Positions 8,074 to 16,838 of a stretch of 53,789 nt of DNA are shown one piece after another (position 1 is the first letter of the stretch; each line of letters opens with the position of its first letter). The DNA comes from an uncultured Bacillota bacterium (GTDB lineage: Bacteria; Bacillota; Clostridia; Lachnospirales; Lachnospiraceae), in the NCBI GenBank assembly GCA_905200905.1, contig CAJKMA010000012.1, positions 1 to 53,789 of the forward strand, written 5' to 3'. The notes under the pieces are model-generated. The model worked only from the letters and a program-made list of their open reading frames with translations. It had not been told where the DNA came from and searched no databases. Both the position numbers and the translations under genes were made by a program.

Positions 8074-9360
8074 ATGACACCGTACAGAGAACTTAGCAAA
8101 GAACAGTTACAGGCCATGAAAGCCGAGTTAGAGCAGCAGTTTGAAGAAGTAAAAGCAAAAGGATTAAATCTGGATATGTCCAGAGGCAAGCCATCTAAGA
8201 AACAGTTGGAACTGGCCATGGATATGATGGAAGAATTAAAAAGCACAGATAAATTAAAATGCGAGACAGGAGTGGACTGCCGTAACTATGGTGTTATGGA
8301 CGGTATTCCAGAAGCCAGACGTTTGCTTGGGGAAATGACGGAAGTGACTCCTGATAATATTGTTATTTTTGGCAATTCCAGTCTCAGCATTATGTTTGAT
8401 ACGGTATCACGTTCTATGACTCACGGTGTATGCGGAAGTACACCATGGTGCAAGCTGGATAAGGTGAAATTCCTTTGTCCTGTGCCGGGTTATGACAGAC
8501 ATTTCCGTATCACAGAATATTTTGGGATTGAGATGATTAATGTGCCTATGACACCTACCGGTCCGGATATGGATATGGTAGAGGAACTGGTAAGCACAGA
8601 CCCGGCAATCAAAGGAATCTGGTGTGTGCCGAAATATTCTAATCCTCAGGGAATCACCTATTCAGCAGAGACTGTGAAGCGTTTCGCAAGGTTAAAACCT
8701 GCGGCAGAAGATTTCCGTATTTTCTGGGATAATGCTTACTGCATCCATCATCTGTATGATGACAAACAGGATTTCCTTCTGGAGATTCTGGATGAATGTG
8801 AAAAGGCAGGAAATCCAGACTTGGCATACAAATTTGTTTCTACATCAAAGGTCAGCTTCCCTGGCTCCGGTATCGCAGCCGTTGCAGCTTCCACAAGAAA
8901 CCTGGAAGGATTCAGAAAACATATGGCAGTGCAGACCATTGGTCATGATAAGATTAATCAGCTTCGTCATGTGCGTTTCTTCGGCGGAATCGTGGGTATG
9001 CACAAGCATATGAAGAAACATGCGGAGATTCTCCGGCCAAAATTTGAGATGGTAGAGAAGATTCTGGACAGAGATCTGGAAGGTGCGGAGATTGGTACCT
9101 GGACAAAACCAAACGGAGGTTATTTTATCTCTTTTGATGCCCTGGAAGGCTGTGCTAAGAAAATCGTAGCAAAGGCAGCCCAGGCAGGGGTGAAAATGAC
9201 GGATGCAGGGGCTACTTATCCATATGGAAAAGACCCTCAGGACAGGAACATCCGTATTGCACCAAGTTTTCCTACGGTAGAAGAATTAGAAGCAGCAACA
9301 GAAATCTTTGTGCTCAGTGTGAAGCTGGTAAGCATTGATAAACTTTTGGAAGAAAACTAA
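8074..9360 (+). CDS. PLP-dependent class I aminotransferase (MocR-type aminotransferase family, probable aspartate aminotransferase)
   Basis: This 428-residue protein belongs to the fold-type I group often labelled aspartate aminotransferase / Aminotran_MocR. It lacks the GntR-type DNA-binding domain of true MocR regulators. The PLP lysine is K259 in VSTSKVSFPGSG. Other conserved strings are SRGKPS near residue 30, YGVMDGIPEAR, CVPKYSNPQGITYS and WDNAYCIHHL. Substrate is not certain from sequence; aspartate or another amino acid with 2-oxoglutarate is likely. An AGGAGG site lies 6 bases before ATG 8074, and the gene has its own promoter. It is probably monocistronic. Confidence 0.85.
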   Translation: MTPYRELSKEQLQAMKAELEQQFEEVKAKGLNLDMSRGKPSKKQLELAMDMMEELKSTDKLKCETGVDCRNYGVMDGIPEARRLLGEMTEVTPDNIVIFGNSSLSIMFDTVSRSMTHGVCGSTPWCKLDKVKFLCPVPGYDRHFRITEYFGIEMINVPMTPTGPDMDMVEELVSTDPAIKGIWCVPKYSNPQGITYSAETVKRFARLKPAAEDFRIFWDNAYCIHHLYDDKQDFLLEILDECEKAGNPDLAYKFVSTSKVSFPGSGIAAVAASTRNLEGFRKHMAVQTIGHDKINQLRHVRFFGGIVGMHKHMKKHAEILRPKFEMVEKILDRDLEGAEIGTWTKPNGGYFISFDALEGCAKKIVAKAAQAGVKMTDAGATYPYGKDPQDRNIRIAPSFPTVEELEAATEIFVLSVKLVSIDKLLEEN

Positions 9361-9362
9361 AA

Positions 9363-9424
9363 ACAGAGAAATATAGAAGGTGAAAAGGGTGTTGTGAGCA
9401 AATCGCAGTGCCCTTTCTCTCTGT
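9363..9424 (+). terminator. Weak nested hairpin after the aminotransferase gene
   Basis: ACAGAGA (9363-9369) pairs with TCTCTGT (9418-9424), and inside it AAAGGG (9384-9389) pairs with CCCTTT (9411-9416). The bulge is uneven and only A-rich sequence follows, without a clear T-run, so termination is uncertain. Confidence 0.3.
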
Positions 9425-9460
9425 ATAAAAATAAAAGAGATATGAACTTTTTATGAAAGT

Positions 9461-9490
9461 TTGGTATTATAGAAAAAAGTGTGGTACAAT
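9461..9490 (+). promoter_or_regulatory. Likely promoter of the ldt-ddl-murF operon
   Basis: TTGGTA (9461-9466), an 18-base spacer and TACAAT (9485-9490), about 75 bases before the first gene. Confidence 0.45.
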
Positions 9491-9568
9491 GTTCACACAC
9501 GTTGTGAGATAATAAATATTTTCACATCTAAGTAACATATTAACACAGAGTAATAAGGGGAAATGTAT

Positions 9569-10975
9569 ATGGCAAAAAAGAAATCTAAGAAGGGAAAGTA
9601 CAAGAAGGCCAGGAAAATAGTACTGGGAGTTTTAGCAGCATATGTACTGATATTGGGATTAGTGTATGCCGGAGGAGTTTTTTATTATTCTAAACACTTT
9701 TATTCGGGTTCCAAGATTAATGGATTTAACTGTGCAGGTAAGACTGTGAAGGAAGTGGAAAAAGATATTAAGAGCCAAATTGCGTCCTATGAACTGGTTA
9801 TTCAGGAACGAGAGGATAAGACGGAAACAATTAGTGCAGCGAAGATTGGTATGGAGTATGTAGATGACGGAAAGATTAAGGAATTGAAAAAACAACAGAA
9901 TCCATTTACCTGGTTCCTTTCTTTTGCACACGCCAAGGATTATGCCATGTCTGCAACCACTACATATGATGAGACAGCAGTTGATGCAGCAGTGAATCAG
10001 CTGACAGCAGTTCAGGAAGAAACCATGGTGAAATCTGCCAATGCTCATTTGGAGGTAACAGAGAATGGATATGAGATTATTCCGGAAACTGTGGGGACAG
10101 AACTGGATAAAGAAAAAGTAGTAACTGCAGTGAAGGATGCTATAGCAAAAGGGGCATCTGAGGTGAATCTGGAAGAAGCAGGATGTTATACCAGTCCAGA
10201 GATTGTAAGTACAGATGAAAATCTGGTAAAGCAGCGAGATCAAGGAAATGCGTTTTTAAATGTAACGGTTACCCTTGATTTTGCGGACAGGCAGGAAATC
10301 GTAGACAAAGAAGTTATGAAAGACTGGCTGATTGTCAATGGAGAAGGAAATATTGACCTGAGCCATGAAAAAGCGAAGGCTTATGTTCAGGAATTAAAGC
10401 ACGAATACGATACGTTTGGTATGTCCAGACCATTTACTACAGCAGATGGACAAAATATTACGGTTTCAGGTGGCGATTATGGATGGGTGATTGCGCCAAA
10501 TGACACTACCACCAAGATTCTGGATGCCATTAAGAGCGGACAGTCCCAAACCATTACACCAGAATATACATACACAGCATACCGCAGGGAAAAGGATGAG
10601 ATTGGAGATACTTATGTAGAAATCAGTCTTTCTAAACAGCATATGTGGTTCTTTAAGGACGGGCAGCTTTTGGTGTCAACGGATGTTGTAACAGGAAATC
10701 ATAATAAAGGATGGGATACCCATACAGGCGTTTATGCCATTATGTATAAAGAAAGAGATGCTACTTTGGTAGGAGAGGGGTATAATTCCCATGTGACCTA
10801 TTGGATGCCTTTTTATGCAAATACAGGTATTCATGACGCTACTTGGAGAAGCAGCTTTGGCGGTTCTATTTATATGAATGGCGGTTCTCATGGTTGTGTG
10901 AACACACCATATGAGAATGCAGAGAAAATTTATAACAATATAGAAAAAGGTGTGCCGGTTGTGGTATACAATTAA
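9569..10975 (+). CDS. L,D-transpeptidase with YkuD catalytic domain
   Basis: This membrane-anchored wall enzyme is 468 residues from ATG 9569. That start is preferred over ATG 9563 because the AAGGGG site lies 8 bases upstream of it and only 2 from the other. A lysine-rich N-terminus is followed by one membrane helix (about residues 16-37), then a putative peptidoglycan-binding domain repeated over about 45-320. The C-terminal YkuD domain carries the catalytic motif SHGCVNTP, with the cysteine at about residue 443. Such enzymes make 3-3 crosslinks or attach proteins to peptidoglycan outside the membrane, and resist most beta-lactams. It is followed at 27 bases by ddl and then murF, so the three probably form one wall-synthesis operon. 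Confidence 0.92.
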   Translation: MAKKKSKKGKYKKARKIVLGVLAAYVLILGLVYAGGVFYYSKHFYSGSKINGFNCAGKTVKEVEKDIKSQIASYELVIQEREDKTETISAAKIGMEYVDDGKIKELKKQQNPFTWFLSFAHAKDYAMSATTTYDETAVDAAVNQLTAVQEETMVKSANAHLEVTENGYEIIPETVGTELDKEKVVTAVKDAIAKGASEVNLEEAGCYTSPEIVSTDENLVKQRDQGNAFLNVTVTLDFADRQEIVDKEVMKDWLIVNGEGNIDLSHEKAKAYVQELKHEYDTFGMSRPFTTADGQNITVSGGDYGWVIAPNDTTTKILDAIKSGQSQTITPEYTYTAYRREKDEIGDTYVEISLSKQHMWFFKDGQLLVSTDVVTGNHNKGWDTHTGVYAIMYKERDATLVGEGYNSHVTYWMPFYANTGIHDATWRSSFGGSIYMNGGSHGCVNTPYENAEKIYNNIEKGVPVVVYN

Positions 10976-11002
10976 AAGAAAACCTTTGAAAAGGAGAATA
11001 AT

Positions 11003-12034
11003 ATGAACATAGTAGTTTTGGCTGGAGGAAACAGTACAGAAAGAGAAGTTTCTATTTCATCAGGTCAAGGAGTTTGTCAGGCATTAAGAGAAAGAAATCA
11101 TAAGGCGATTTTAGTGGATGCTTATTTTGGAAAAGAGTCCATGGACGGAGAACTCTTTTCAGAAAAATATGATACAGAGCAGGCAGCAGCCTGGATGAGA
11201 AGCCAGAGCAGTAGCCTTGAGGAAGTTATGAAAACCAGAAAAGAATTCTTTGGCCCTCATGTCTTAGAAATCTGTCAGAAAGCGGACATTGTTTTTCTGG
11301 CGCTGCACGGAGCCAACGGAGAAGATGGAAAGGTACAGTCTGTGCTGGATTTAATAGGGGTTAAATATACAGGCTGCGGACCTTTAAGCAGTGGAATGGC
11401 TATGGATAAGGGAATTACTAAGATGGTATTTGAAGCGAAGGGAATTCCTACACCAAAGGGAATGACCTTGGAAAAAAATGATTGCAGTAGCTATTTATCA
11501 GATTATGGGATGGATTTTCCGGTTATTGTAAAACCTTGCTGCGGTGGTTCCAGTGTAGGGGTATGTATTGCTCATAATCAGCAGGAATACAAAGCAGCGC
11601 TTATGGAGGCTTTTTCCTATGAAAATCAGGTAGTGGTAGAGCAATTTATTACAGGAAGAGAATTTTCTGTGGCAGTTGTAGATGGAAAGGCATATCCAGT
11701 AATTGAAATTGCTCCATTGGAAGGATTTTACGATTACAAGAATAAATATTCAGCAGGATCCTGTGTGGAAACCTGTCCTGCAGATTTATCTGCTTCCCTT
11801 ACTAAGGAAATGCAGATGTATGCAGAAAAAGGTTATGAAGCCTTGAATCTGCAGGCATATGCAAGACTGGATTTTCTTATGGAAGAGGATGGAAGTATGT
11901 ACTGTCTGGAGGCAAATACACTGCCTGGAATGACGCCTACCAGTCTGATTCCACAAGAAGCTAGTGTGATTGGAATGAATTATCCACAGCTTTGTGAAAA
12001 ACTGATTGAAGTTTCCCTGAAAAAATATCAGTAG
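11003..12034 (+). CDS. ddl: D-alanine--D-alanine ligase
   Basis: This 343-residue ATP-grasp enzyme joins two D-alanines in the cytoplasm for the peptidoglycan precursor. Visible motifs are GGNSTEREVS at the N-terminus, LHGANGEDGKVQ, GCGPLSSGMAMDK, the ATP-grasp string VVEQFITGREFSV, FYDYKNKYSAG and LEANTLPGMTPTS. The FYDYxxKY string with its tyrosine is the pattern of D-Ala-D-Ala ligases, not the D-Ala-D-lactate (VanA) type. It lies directly upstream of murF, whose product uses its dipeptide. The AAGGAG site 8 bases upstream supports ATG 11003. Confidence 0.95.
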   Translation: MNIVVLAGGNSTEREVSISSGQGVCQALRERNHKAILVDAYFGKESMDGELFSEKYDTEQAAAWMRSQSSSLEEVMKTRKEFFGPHVLEICQKADIVFLALHGANGEDGKVQSVLDLIGVKYTGCGPLSSGMAMDKGITKMVFEAKGIPTPKGMTLEKNDCSSYLSDYGMDFPVIVKPCCGGSSVGVCIAHNQQEYKAALMEAFSYENQVVVEQFITGREFSVAVVDGKAYPVIEIAPLEGFYDYKNKYSAGSCVETCPADLSASLTKEMQMYAEKGYEALNLQAYARLDFLMEEDGSMYCLEANTLPGMTPTSLIPQEASVIGMNYPQLCEKLIEVSLKKYQ

Positions 12035-12065
12035 GAAAGCAAAAAGGGATTCAGGAGGAAAAGCA

Positions 12066-13436
12066 ATGAAGAATCTGACACTTGAACATATTGCAGAGGC
12101 TTGCCAAGGCATTTATATTGGTCCAGAAGAGAAAAAGCAGTTGGAAGTCAAAAGCATTTTCACAGATAGCAGAAAGACAGAAGAAGGCGGATTATTTGTA
12201 CCCATTAAAGGTGCAAGAGTAGATGCCCATGATTTTATTGAAGATGTAATGGAAAAGGGCGTTTTGGCAACCTTGTCAGAAAAAGATTTAGGTGAGAAGC
12301 CTTTTCCTTATATTTTAGTAAAATCTTCTCTTCAGGCTGTGAAAGATATTGCGGAATATTATCTGAAACAGCTTAATATCCCGGTGGTAGGAATCACAGG
12401 AAGCGTAGGAAAGACAAGCACAAAGGAAATGATTGCAGCCGTTCTTTCTAAGAAATATAATACTTTAAAAACTCAGGGTAATTTCAATAACGAGTTGGGG
12501 CTTCCTCTCACTATATTTCGGTTGAGACAGGAGCATGAAATTGCTGTATTAGAAATGGGTATCAGCGATTTTGGCGAGATGCACCGTTTGGCGAAAATAG
12601 CAAGACCAGATACTTGTGTGATTACCAATATTGGTTTGTGCCATTTGGAATTTTTGAAATCAAGAGACGGGATTTTAAAGGCAAAAACAGAGATTTTTGA
12701 TTTCCTGAATCCAACAGGACATATTATCTTAAACGGGGATGATGACAAACTGGTAACAGTAGAAAATGTAAAAGGCGTTAATCCGATATTTTTTGGCATT
12801 GAAAATAAGAATGATATTTGGGCAGATGAAATCAAACCAGAAGGGCTTAAAGGGATTTCCTGTTGTATTCATACAGAGAAGGGAAGCTTTCCTGTGCTGA
12901 TTCCTATTCCAGGTCATCATATGGTATATAATGCTCTAGCAGGCACTGCTGTGGGTCTTACCTATGGTCTGAGCTTAGAGGAAATCAAGGCGGGAATTGA
13001 GAGTCTGCAGCCTGTAAGCGGAAGATTTCATATCATTGATACAGGGAAGTATACAGTGGTAGACGATTGTTACAATGCCAATCCGGTTTCCATGAAAGCC
13101 TCTTTAGATGTACTCACAGATGCTCTTGGAAGAAAAGTGGCAATTCTAGGTGATATGGGAGAGCTTGGGAAAGAGGAAGTGGAGATGCATCGAGAAGTAG
13201 GTGTATATGCTGCTTCAAAAAATCTGGATTTGCTCATTTGCGTGGGTGAATTGTCACAGTATATGGTAGAAGCAGCGAAACATGCAGCACCGACAAAACA
13301 TATCTTCTACTTTAAAACAAAAGAAGAATTGCTACAGGAACTTCCTCAAATATTACAGAAGGGAGATACTGTTCTGGTTAAGGCATCTCACTTCATGGGA
13401 TTTGAAGATGTGGTGAAGGTGCTGGAGAAGGAATAA
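12066..13436 (+). CDS. murF: UDP-N-acetylmuramoyl-tripeptide--D-alanyl-D-alanine ligase
   Basis: This 456-residue Mur ligase adds the D-Ala-D-Ala made by Ddl to UDP-MurNAc-tripeptide. The N-terminal substrate domain is followed by the ATP-binding P-loop GITGSVGKTSTKE (near residue 118), NFNNELGLPLT, the central domain motif EMGISDFGEM, and the C-terminal Mur domain with DDCYNANPVSMKASL and LGDMGELG. The length is normal. The pairing with ddl is a common arrangement. The gene ends 22 bases before a strong terminator that also marks the left edge of the AT-rich island. Confidence 0.95.
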   Translation: MKNLTLEHIAEACQGIYIGPEEKKQLEVKSIFTDSRKTEEGGLFVPIKGARVDAHDFIEDVMEKGVLATLSEKDLGEKPFPYILVKSSLQAVKDIAEYYLKQLNIPVVGITGSVGKTSTKEMIAAVLSKKYNTLKTQGNFNNELGLPLTIFRLRQEHEIAVLEMGISDFGEMHRLAKIARPDTCVITNIGLCHLEFLKSRDGILKAKTEIFDFLNPTGHIILNGDDDKLVTVENVKGVNPIFFGIENKNDIWADEIKPEGLKGISCCIHTEKGSFPVLIPIPGHHMVYNALAGTAVGLTYGLSLEEIKAGIESLQPVSGRFHIIDTGKYTVVDDCYNANPVSMKASLDVLTDALGRKVAILGDMGELGKEEVEMHREVGVYAASKNLDLLICVGELSQYMVEAAKHAAPTKHIFYFKTKEELLQELPQILQKGDTVLVKASHFMGFEDVVKVLEKE

Positions 13437-13457
13437 AAAAGATTGGTAAGAAATAAA

Positions 13458-13517
13458 AGAGAGTTTGTTGCTTAAAAAATAACTTGAGTTGTAAAGAAGC
13501 AACAAATTCTCTTTTTG
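13458..13517 (+). terminator. Terminator of the ldt-ddl-murF operon
   Basis: A 16-base stem (13458-13473 with 13497-13512, one G-T wobble) is followed by a T-run at 13513-13517. It is the boundary between the wall operon and the sugar island. Confidence 0.85.
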
Positions 13518-13641
13518 TTTTCTGTTCTTTTAGCTGTACTTATTATGATTTTAATTGCTCGGTTATAGATATTATTTTATTAAATGAAATATGTAAAAAA
13601 AATTATATATGCAAAGTGTATAGAGTAAAAGGATTTATATG

Positions 13642-13666
13642 AGTAAAAATATACAAGTGATATAAT
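13642..13666 (+). promoter_or_regulatory. Promoter region of the ABC importer genes
   Basis: A perfect TATAAT stands at 13661-13666, but no good -35 hexamer is present at the right distance. This fits a promoter that needs an activator, such as the AraC-type response regulator encoded at 18623. The string AGTAAAAATATACAA at 13642-13656 has a near copy at 20206-20220 before the GH31 gene. Confidence 0.45.
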
Positions 13667-13703
13667 TTCTTCATCAAAGAAAAACATTAAGGAGGACTAA
13701 AGT

Positions 13704-14981
13704 ATGAAGAAAAAAATTATGGCAGTGACATTGTGTTTGGCAATGGCTTCAACGCTTGTAGTTGGATGCGGACAGAAAAAAGAGACAGATTCAGGAAAGA
13801 GTGAAGAAAAATCTTCAGGTAAGGTAGAAATTGAATTTGTGCAAGTAAAACGTGAAGCAGCAGAAAGCTATACCAAAGTAATTGAAGCATTTCAGAAAAA
13901 AAACCCAGATATTGTTATTAAACAGAATGTGGTTCCAGATGCTCAGGAAGTTTTAATGACAAGAGCTAGCAGTGATAATCTTCCAGATATGATGAATCAC
14001 TGGCCAACAGATGCACAATTTGTGCAGTTTGAGGATGAAGGATTGCTGTTGGATTTATCAGAAAAGGATTATATGAAAAATATAGATAGCAAGTATCTGG
14101 ATGCTGTAAAGGCAAAAGACGGGAAAAATTACATGGCTCCATACAATGTCAATTTTATGGGAGTTTATTACAATAAAGATAAGTTTGAGGAAGCTGGCTA
14201 TACTATGCCTACCAAATGGGATGAATTAATTGCTCTTGCTGAAGAAATTAAGGCTAAAGGAGAAACACCGTTTGTTTTACCAAATAAAGACTCTTGGGTA
14301 GTTTCTAATTTGTGGTCTAATATTGAAGCAAGAGATTTAGGAAGCCATGAAGACGAATATGAAAAGATGAAAGCGGGAGAAGAGTCTTTTGAGACGATTC
14401 CGGAATTTAAAAGTAGTGTAGAAAAAATGATTCAATTGTTGGATTATGCTAATGAAGATTCACTTGCTCTTGGTTATGACCAGGCGATTAATGACTTTGC
14501 AAACGGAGAAGGTTGGATGTTTATTCAAGGAAGTTGGACATTGCCATCATTTTTGAGTGCAAATCCAGACTTTAATGTAGAATTTGCTATTCTTCCGAAT
14601 GATAATGGAAAGCCAATTGCAACACAGGCTGTAGATACTGGTTTTTGTGTAAATGCGAAGATAGCAGATGAACCGGAAAAAATGGAAGCCATTGATAAAT
14701 TTTTATCTTTTGCACTTTCTGTAGAAGGGGCTCAGATTTATACAGATAATGACAAGAGCCCATCTTGTGTAACAGGAGTAAAAGCGGAAGTTCCTCAGTT
14801 CCAGCCATTTTTTGACTATGTAGAAGCAAATGGATTTGAAGCAGAGGGAGCATATCCTCCAACAGGATTTGAAGATACAAAAAGAGGAAAAATCCAGAAT
14901 GTATTATTGGATAAGGATGTAGATGCATTCTTAACAGAAATGACAAATGACTGGAATCAAGCGGTGGAAGATTCTAAGTGA
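13704..14981 (+). CDS. Extracellular sugar-binding lipoprotein of an ABC importer
   Basis: This 425-residue protein is a family 1 solute-binding protein. The signal peptide ends in a lipobox VVGC with C22 as the lipid-attached residue, followed by a short charged linker. The mature part has typical strings such as KKNPDIVIKQNVVPDAQE, LPDMMNHWP, YNVNFMGVYYNKDKFEEAGY and GWMFIQGSW. It should capture an oligosaccharide or glycoside outside the cell and pass it to the two permeases that follow. The AAGGAGG site lies 8 bases before ATG 13704. It is the first gene of the island and would be expected to be the most strongly expressed. The ligand cannot be read from sequence. Confidence 0.92.
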   Translation: MKKKIMAVTLCLAMASTLVVGCGQKKETDSGKSEEKSSGKVEIEFVQVKREAAESYTKVIEAFQKKNPDIVIKQNVVPDAQEVLMTRASSDNLPDMMNHWPTDAQFVQFEDEGLLLDLSEKDYMKNIDSKYLDAVKAKDGKNYMAPYNVNFMGVYYNKDKFEEAGYTMPTKWDELIALAEEIKAKGETPFVLPNKDSWVVSNLWSNIEARDLGSHEDEYEKMKAGEESFETIPEFKSSVEKMIQLLDYANEDSLALGYDQAINDFANGEGWMFIQGSWTLPSFLSANPDFNVEFAILPNDNGKPIATQAVDTGFCVNAKIADEPEKMEAIDKFLSFALSVEGAQIYTDNDKSPSCVTGVKAEVPQFQPFFDYVEANGFEAEGAYPPTGFEDTKRGKIQNVLLDKDVDAFLTEMTNDWNQAVEDSK

Positions 14982-15001
14982 TTGTTAAGAAGGTGTTGTG
15001 A

Positions 15002-15910
15002 ATGAAGAGAATAAGTAAAACTGAAATAAAAGAAATGCGCTCACAATCAAAGAAGAATCGTATTATGTTTGCTTTTACATTGCCAACTGTAATTTTATAT
15101 ACAATATTCTTTTTGGTAACTATGTTAATTGGAGTGTATTATAGCTTTACAGATTGGAATGGTATTTCTAAAGATTATACGTTTGTTGGTCTGGAGAATT
15201 ATGTAAAAGTATTGACTGACGAAAGATTTAGGGAAGCCCTATGGTTTAATATTGGGTATACGATAGCATTAGTGGTACTTCTTATAGTTATTCCTCTTAT
15301 GATAGCATTGGCGTTAAACAGAATTAAGAGATTATCTACTCTTTTTCGCTCTATTTATTTTATTCCAGCAGTCATAAGCATGGTTACTGTTGGATTGATT
15401 TGGAATGAGTTATTTTATAGAGCAGTTCCAGTTATAGGCGAAATGTTGAATATAGAGGCGTTGTCTACAAGCCCTCTTGGAAATCCTAAACTGGCGGCCA
15501 TTGCTATTTTGATGGTAAATATTTGGCAGGGCTGTGCGATTCCTACAGTGCTTTTTATAGCAGGATTGCAGAGTGTACCGAAGGAACTTTTAGAAGCAGC
15601 AACGATTGATGGAGCTGGAAACTGGGCAAGATTTTGGAATGTGATTATACCGTACTTAATTCCAGTATTAAATATGGTAATTATCACACAGGCAAAAGCC
15701 GGCCTGACAGTATTTGACTATATTAAAGTTATGACTAATGGAGGGCCTGCACAGTCAACAGAAGCAGTAGGGTTATTGATATATCGTCATGCGATCAATG
15801 AAGGAAAATTTAGCATTTCAGTGGCGGAATCTATGATTTTATTTGTAATCGTGGGGGCTGTAGCGGCATTTTCACTGAGATTGACAAGTAATAAACAGGT
15901 AGGTGAGTAA
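15002..15910 (+). CDS. Sugar ABC transporter permease, MalF/UgpA-like
   Basis: This 302-residue inner-membrane protein has six predicted helices. The conserved EAA loop is visible as ELLEAATIDGAGNWARFWNV, where the ATPase docks. The helix-rich N-terminus (FAFTLPTVILYTIFFLV) is typical of the UgpA/MalF group. It should form a heterodimeric channel with the protein at 15912. The gene starts 20 bases after the binding-protein gene with a GGTGTTG-like weak ribosome site. No ATPase gene is present in the island, so a shared MsmX-type ATPase elsewhere is probably used. Confidence 0.92.
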   Translation: MKRISKTEIKEMRSQSKKNRIMFAFTLPTVILYTIFFLVTMLIGVYYSFTDWNGISKDYTFVGLENYVKVLTDERFREALWFNIGYTIALVVLLIVIPLMIALALNRIKRLSTLFRSIYFIPAVISMVTVGLIWNELFYRAVPVIGEMLNIEALSTSPLGNPKLAAIAILMVNIWQGCAIPTVLFIAGLQSVPKELLEAATIDGAGNWARFWNVIIPYLIPVLNMVIITQAKAGLTVFDYIKVMTNGGPAQSTEAVGLLIYRHAINEGKFSISVAESMILFVIVGAVAAFSLRLTSNKQVGE

Positions 15911-15911
15911 G

Positions 15912-16751
15912 ATGAAAAGAAGTAAAAGTAGCAGAATATTAAAGATATTGTCCTATGTTTTATTGATTGCAGGAATGATAGTTATTCTCTATCCTTTTTA
16001 TCTTACTATCATTACCGCTTTAAAGACACCACAGGAATCTTCTCAAAGCTTTTTTTCCTTTCCGCAGAGTTTTTATTTAGGAAATTTTGTAAATGTTCTT
16101 CAAAAAGCAAATTATTTTGTGTTTTTTAGGAATTCAGCAGTGGTGACCTTGGTGTCTGTATTTCTTATTATGGTTTTGATTCCAATGTGTTCTTATGCCA
16201 TAGCACGAAATATGGAAAAAAGGTATTATAAGACTATGTATTTTTATCTTTTGGCTGGTATTTTTGTACCATTTCAAGTTATTATGGTACCATTAGTAAA
16301 ATATCTTTCAAAATTAAATTTATGTAATATACCTGGCTTAATCATTATGTGTGTTACATTGGCATCTTCTCAAGGGGTATTTTTACTTGTGAATTATATC
16401 AGGTCTGTACCTAGAGATTTGGAAGAAGCTGCTTATATTGATGGATGTGGTACAGTAAAGGCTTATGTAAAAATTGTACTTCCTATGATTAGACCAATTC
16501 TTGCTACAATCTTTGTGTTGAATGCACTATGGGTATGGAATGATTTTCAAATGCCTTTATTAATATTAAATCAGTCACAGGATATGTGGACATTGCCATT
16601 ATTTCAATATAATTTTAAATCACAATATTCGTTTGATTATAACTTAGCATTTGCTTCTTACCTTATTGCTATGATTCCAGTTTTGATAGCATATGCTTGT
16701 GCACAGAAGCATATTGTTTCAGGTTTGACACAAGGAGCTGTAAAGTCTTAA
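15912..16751 (+). CDS. Sugar ABC transporter permease, MalG/UgpE-like
   Basis: This six-helix permease of about 279 residues partners the one at 15002. The EAA loop reads DLEEAAYIDGCGTVKAYVKI and the family string ALWVWNDFQMPLLIL follows near the C-terminus. ATG 15912 is chosen because it follows the previous stop by one base with GGTGAG just upstream. A GTG at 15903 would add three residues and overlap the previous gene. A hairpin terminator follows the gene. Confidence 0.9.
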   Translation: MKRSKSSRILKILSYVLLIAGMIVILYPFYLTIITALKTPQESSQSFFSFPQSFYLGNFVNVLQKANYFVFFRNSAVVTLVSVFLIMVLIPMCSYAIARNMEKRYYKTMYFYLLAGIFVPFQVIMVPLVKYLSKLNLCNIPGLIIMCVTLASSQGVFLLVNYIRSVPRDLEEAAYIDGCGTVKAYVKIVLPMIRPILATIFVLNALWVWNDFQMPLLILNQSQDMWTLPLFQYNFKSQYSFDYNLAFASYLIAMIPVLIAYACAQKHIVSGLTQGAVKS

Positions 16752-16757
16752 TATTTA

Positions 16758-16797
16758 GGGAGGGATGTCAGAAATTACTGACACCCTTCCTGTTTTT
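16758..16797 (+). terminator. Intra-cluster terminator after the permease genes
   Basis: The arms at 16758-16771 and 16778-16791 pair with one mismatch and several wobbles around the loop AAATTA, then GTTTTTG follows. Partial termination would keep the sensor genes lower than the importer genes. Confidence 0.75.
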
Positions 16798-16838
16798 GCT
16801 TTACAAAGATAAAAAAATTGATAGAAAGGTAGTAACAA

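Noticed and set aside
8074..9360. MocR-type transcription regulator
   Set aside because: Only the aminotransferase part is present; the N-terminal GntR DNA-binding domain is missing.
9659..10243. Long minus-strand frame of 194 codons within the L,D-transpeptidase gene
   Set aside because: It lies wholly inside a well-supported gene, lacks a ribosome site, and its composition is that of an antisense shadow.
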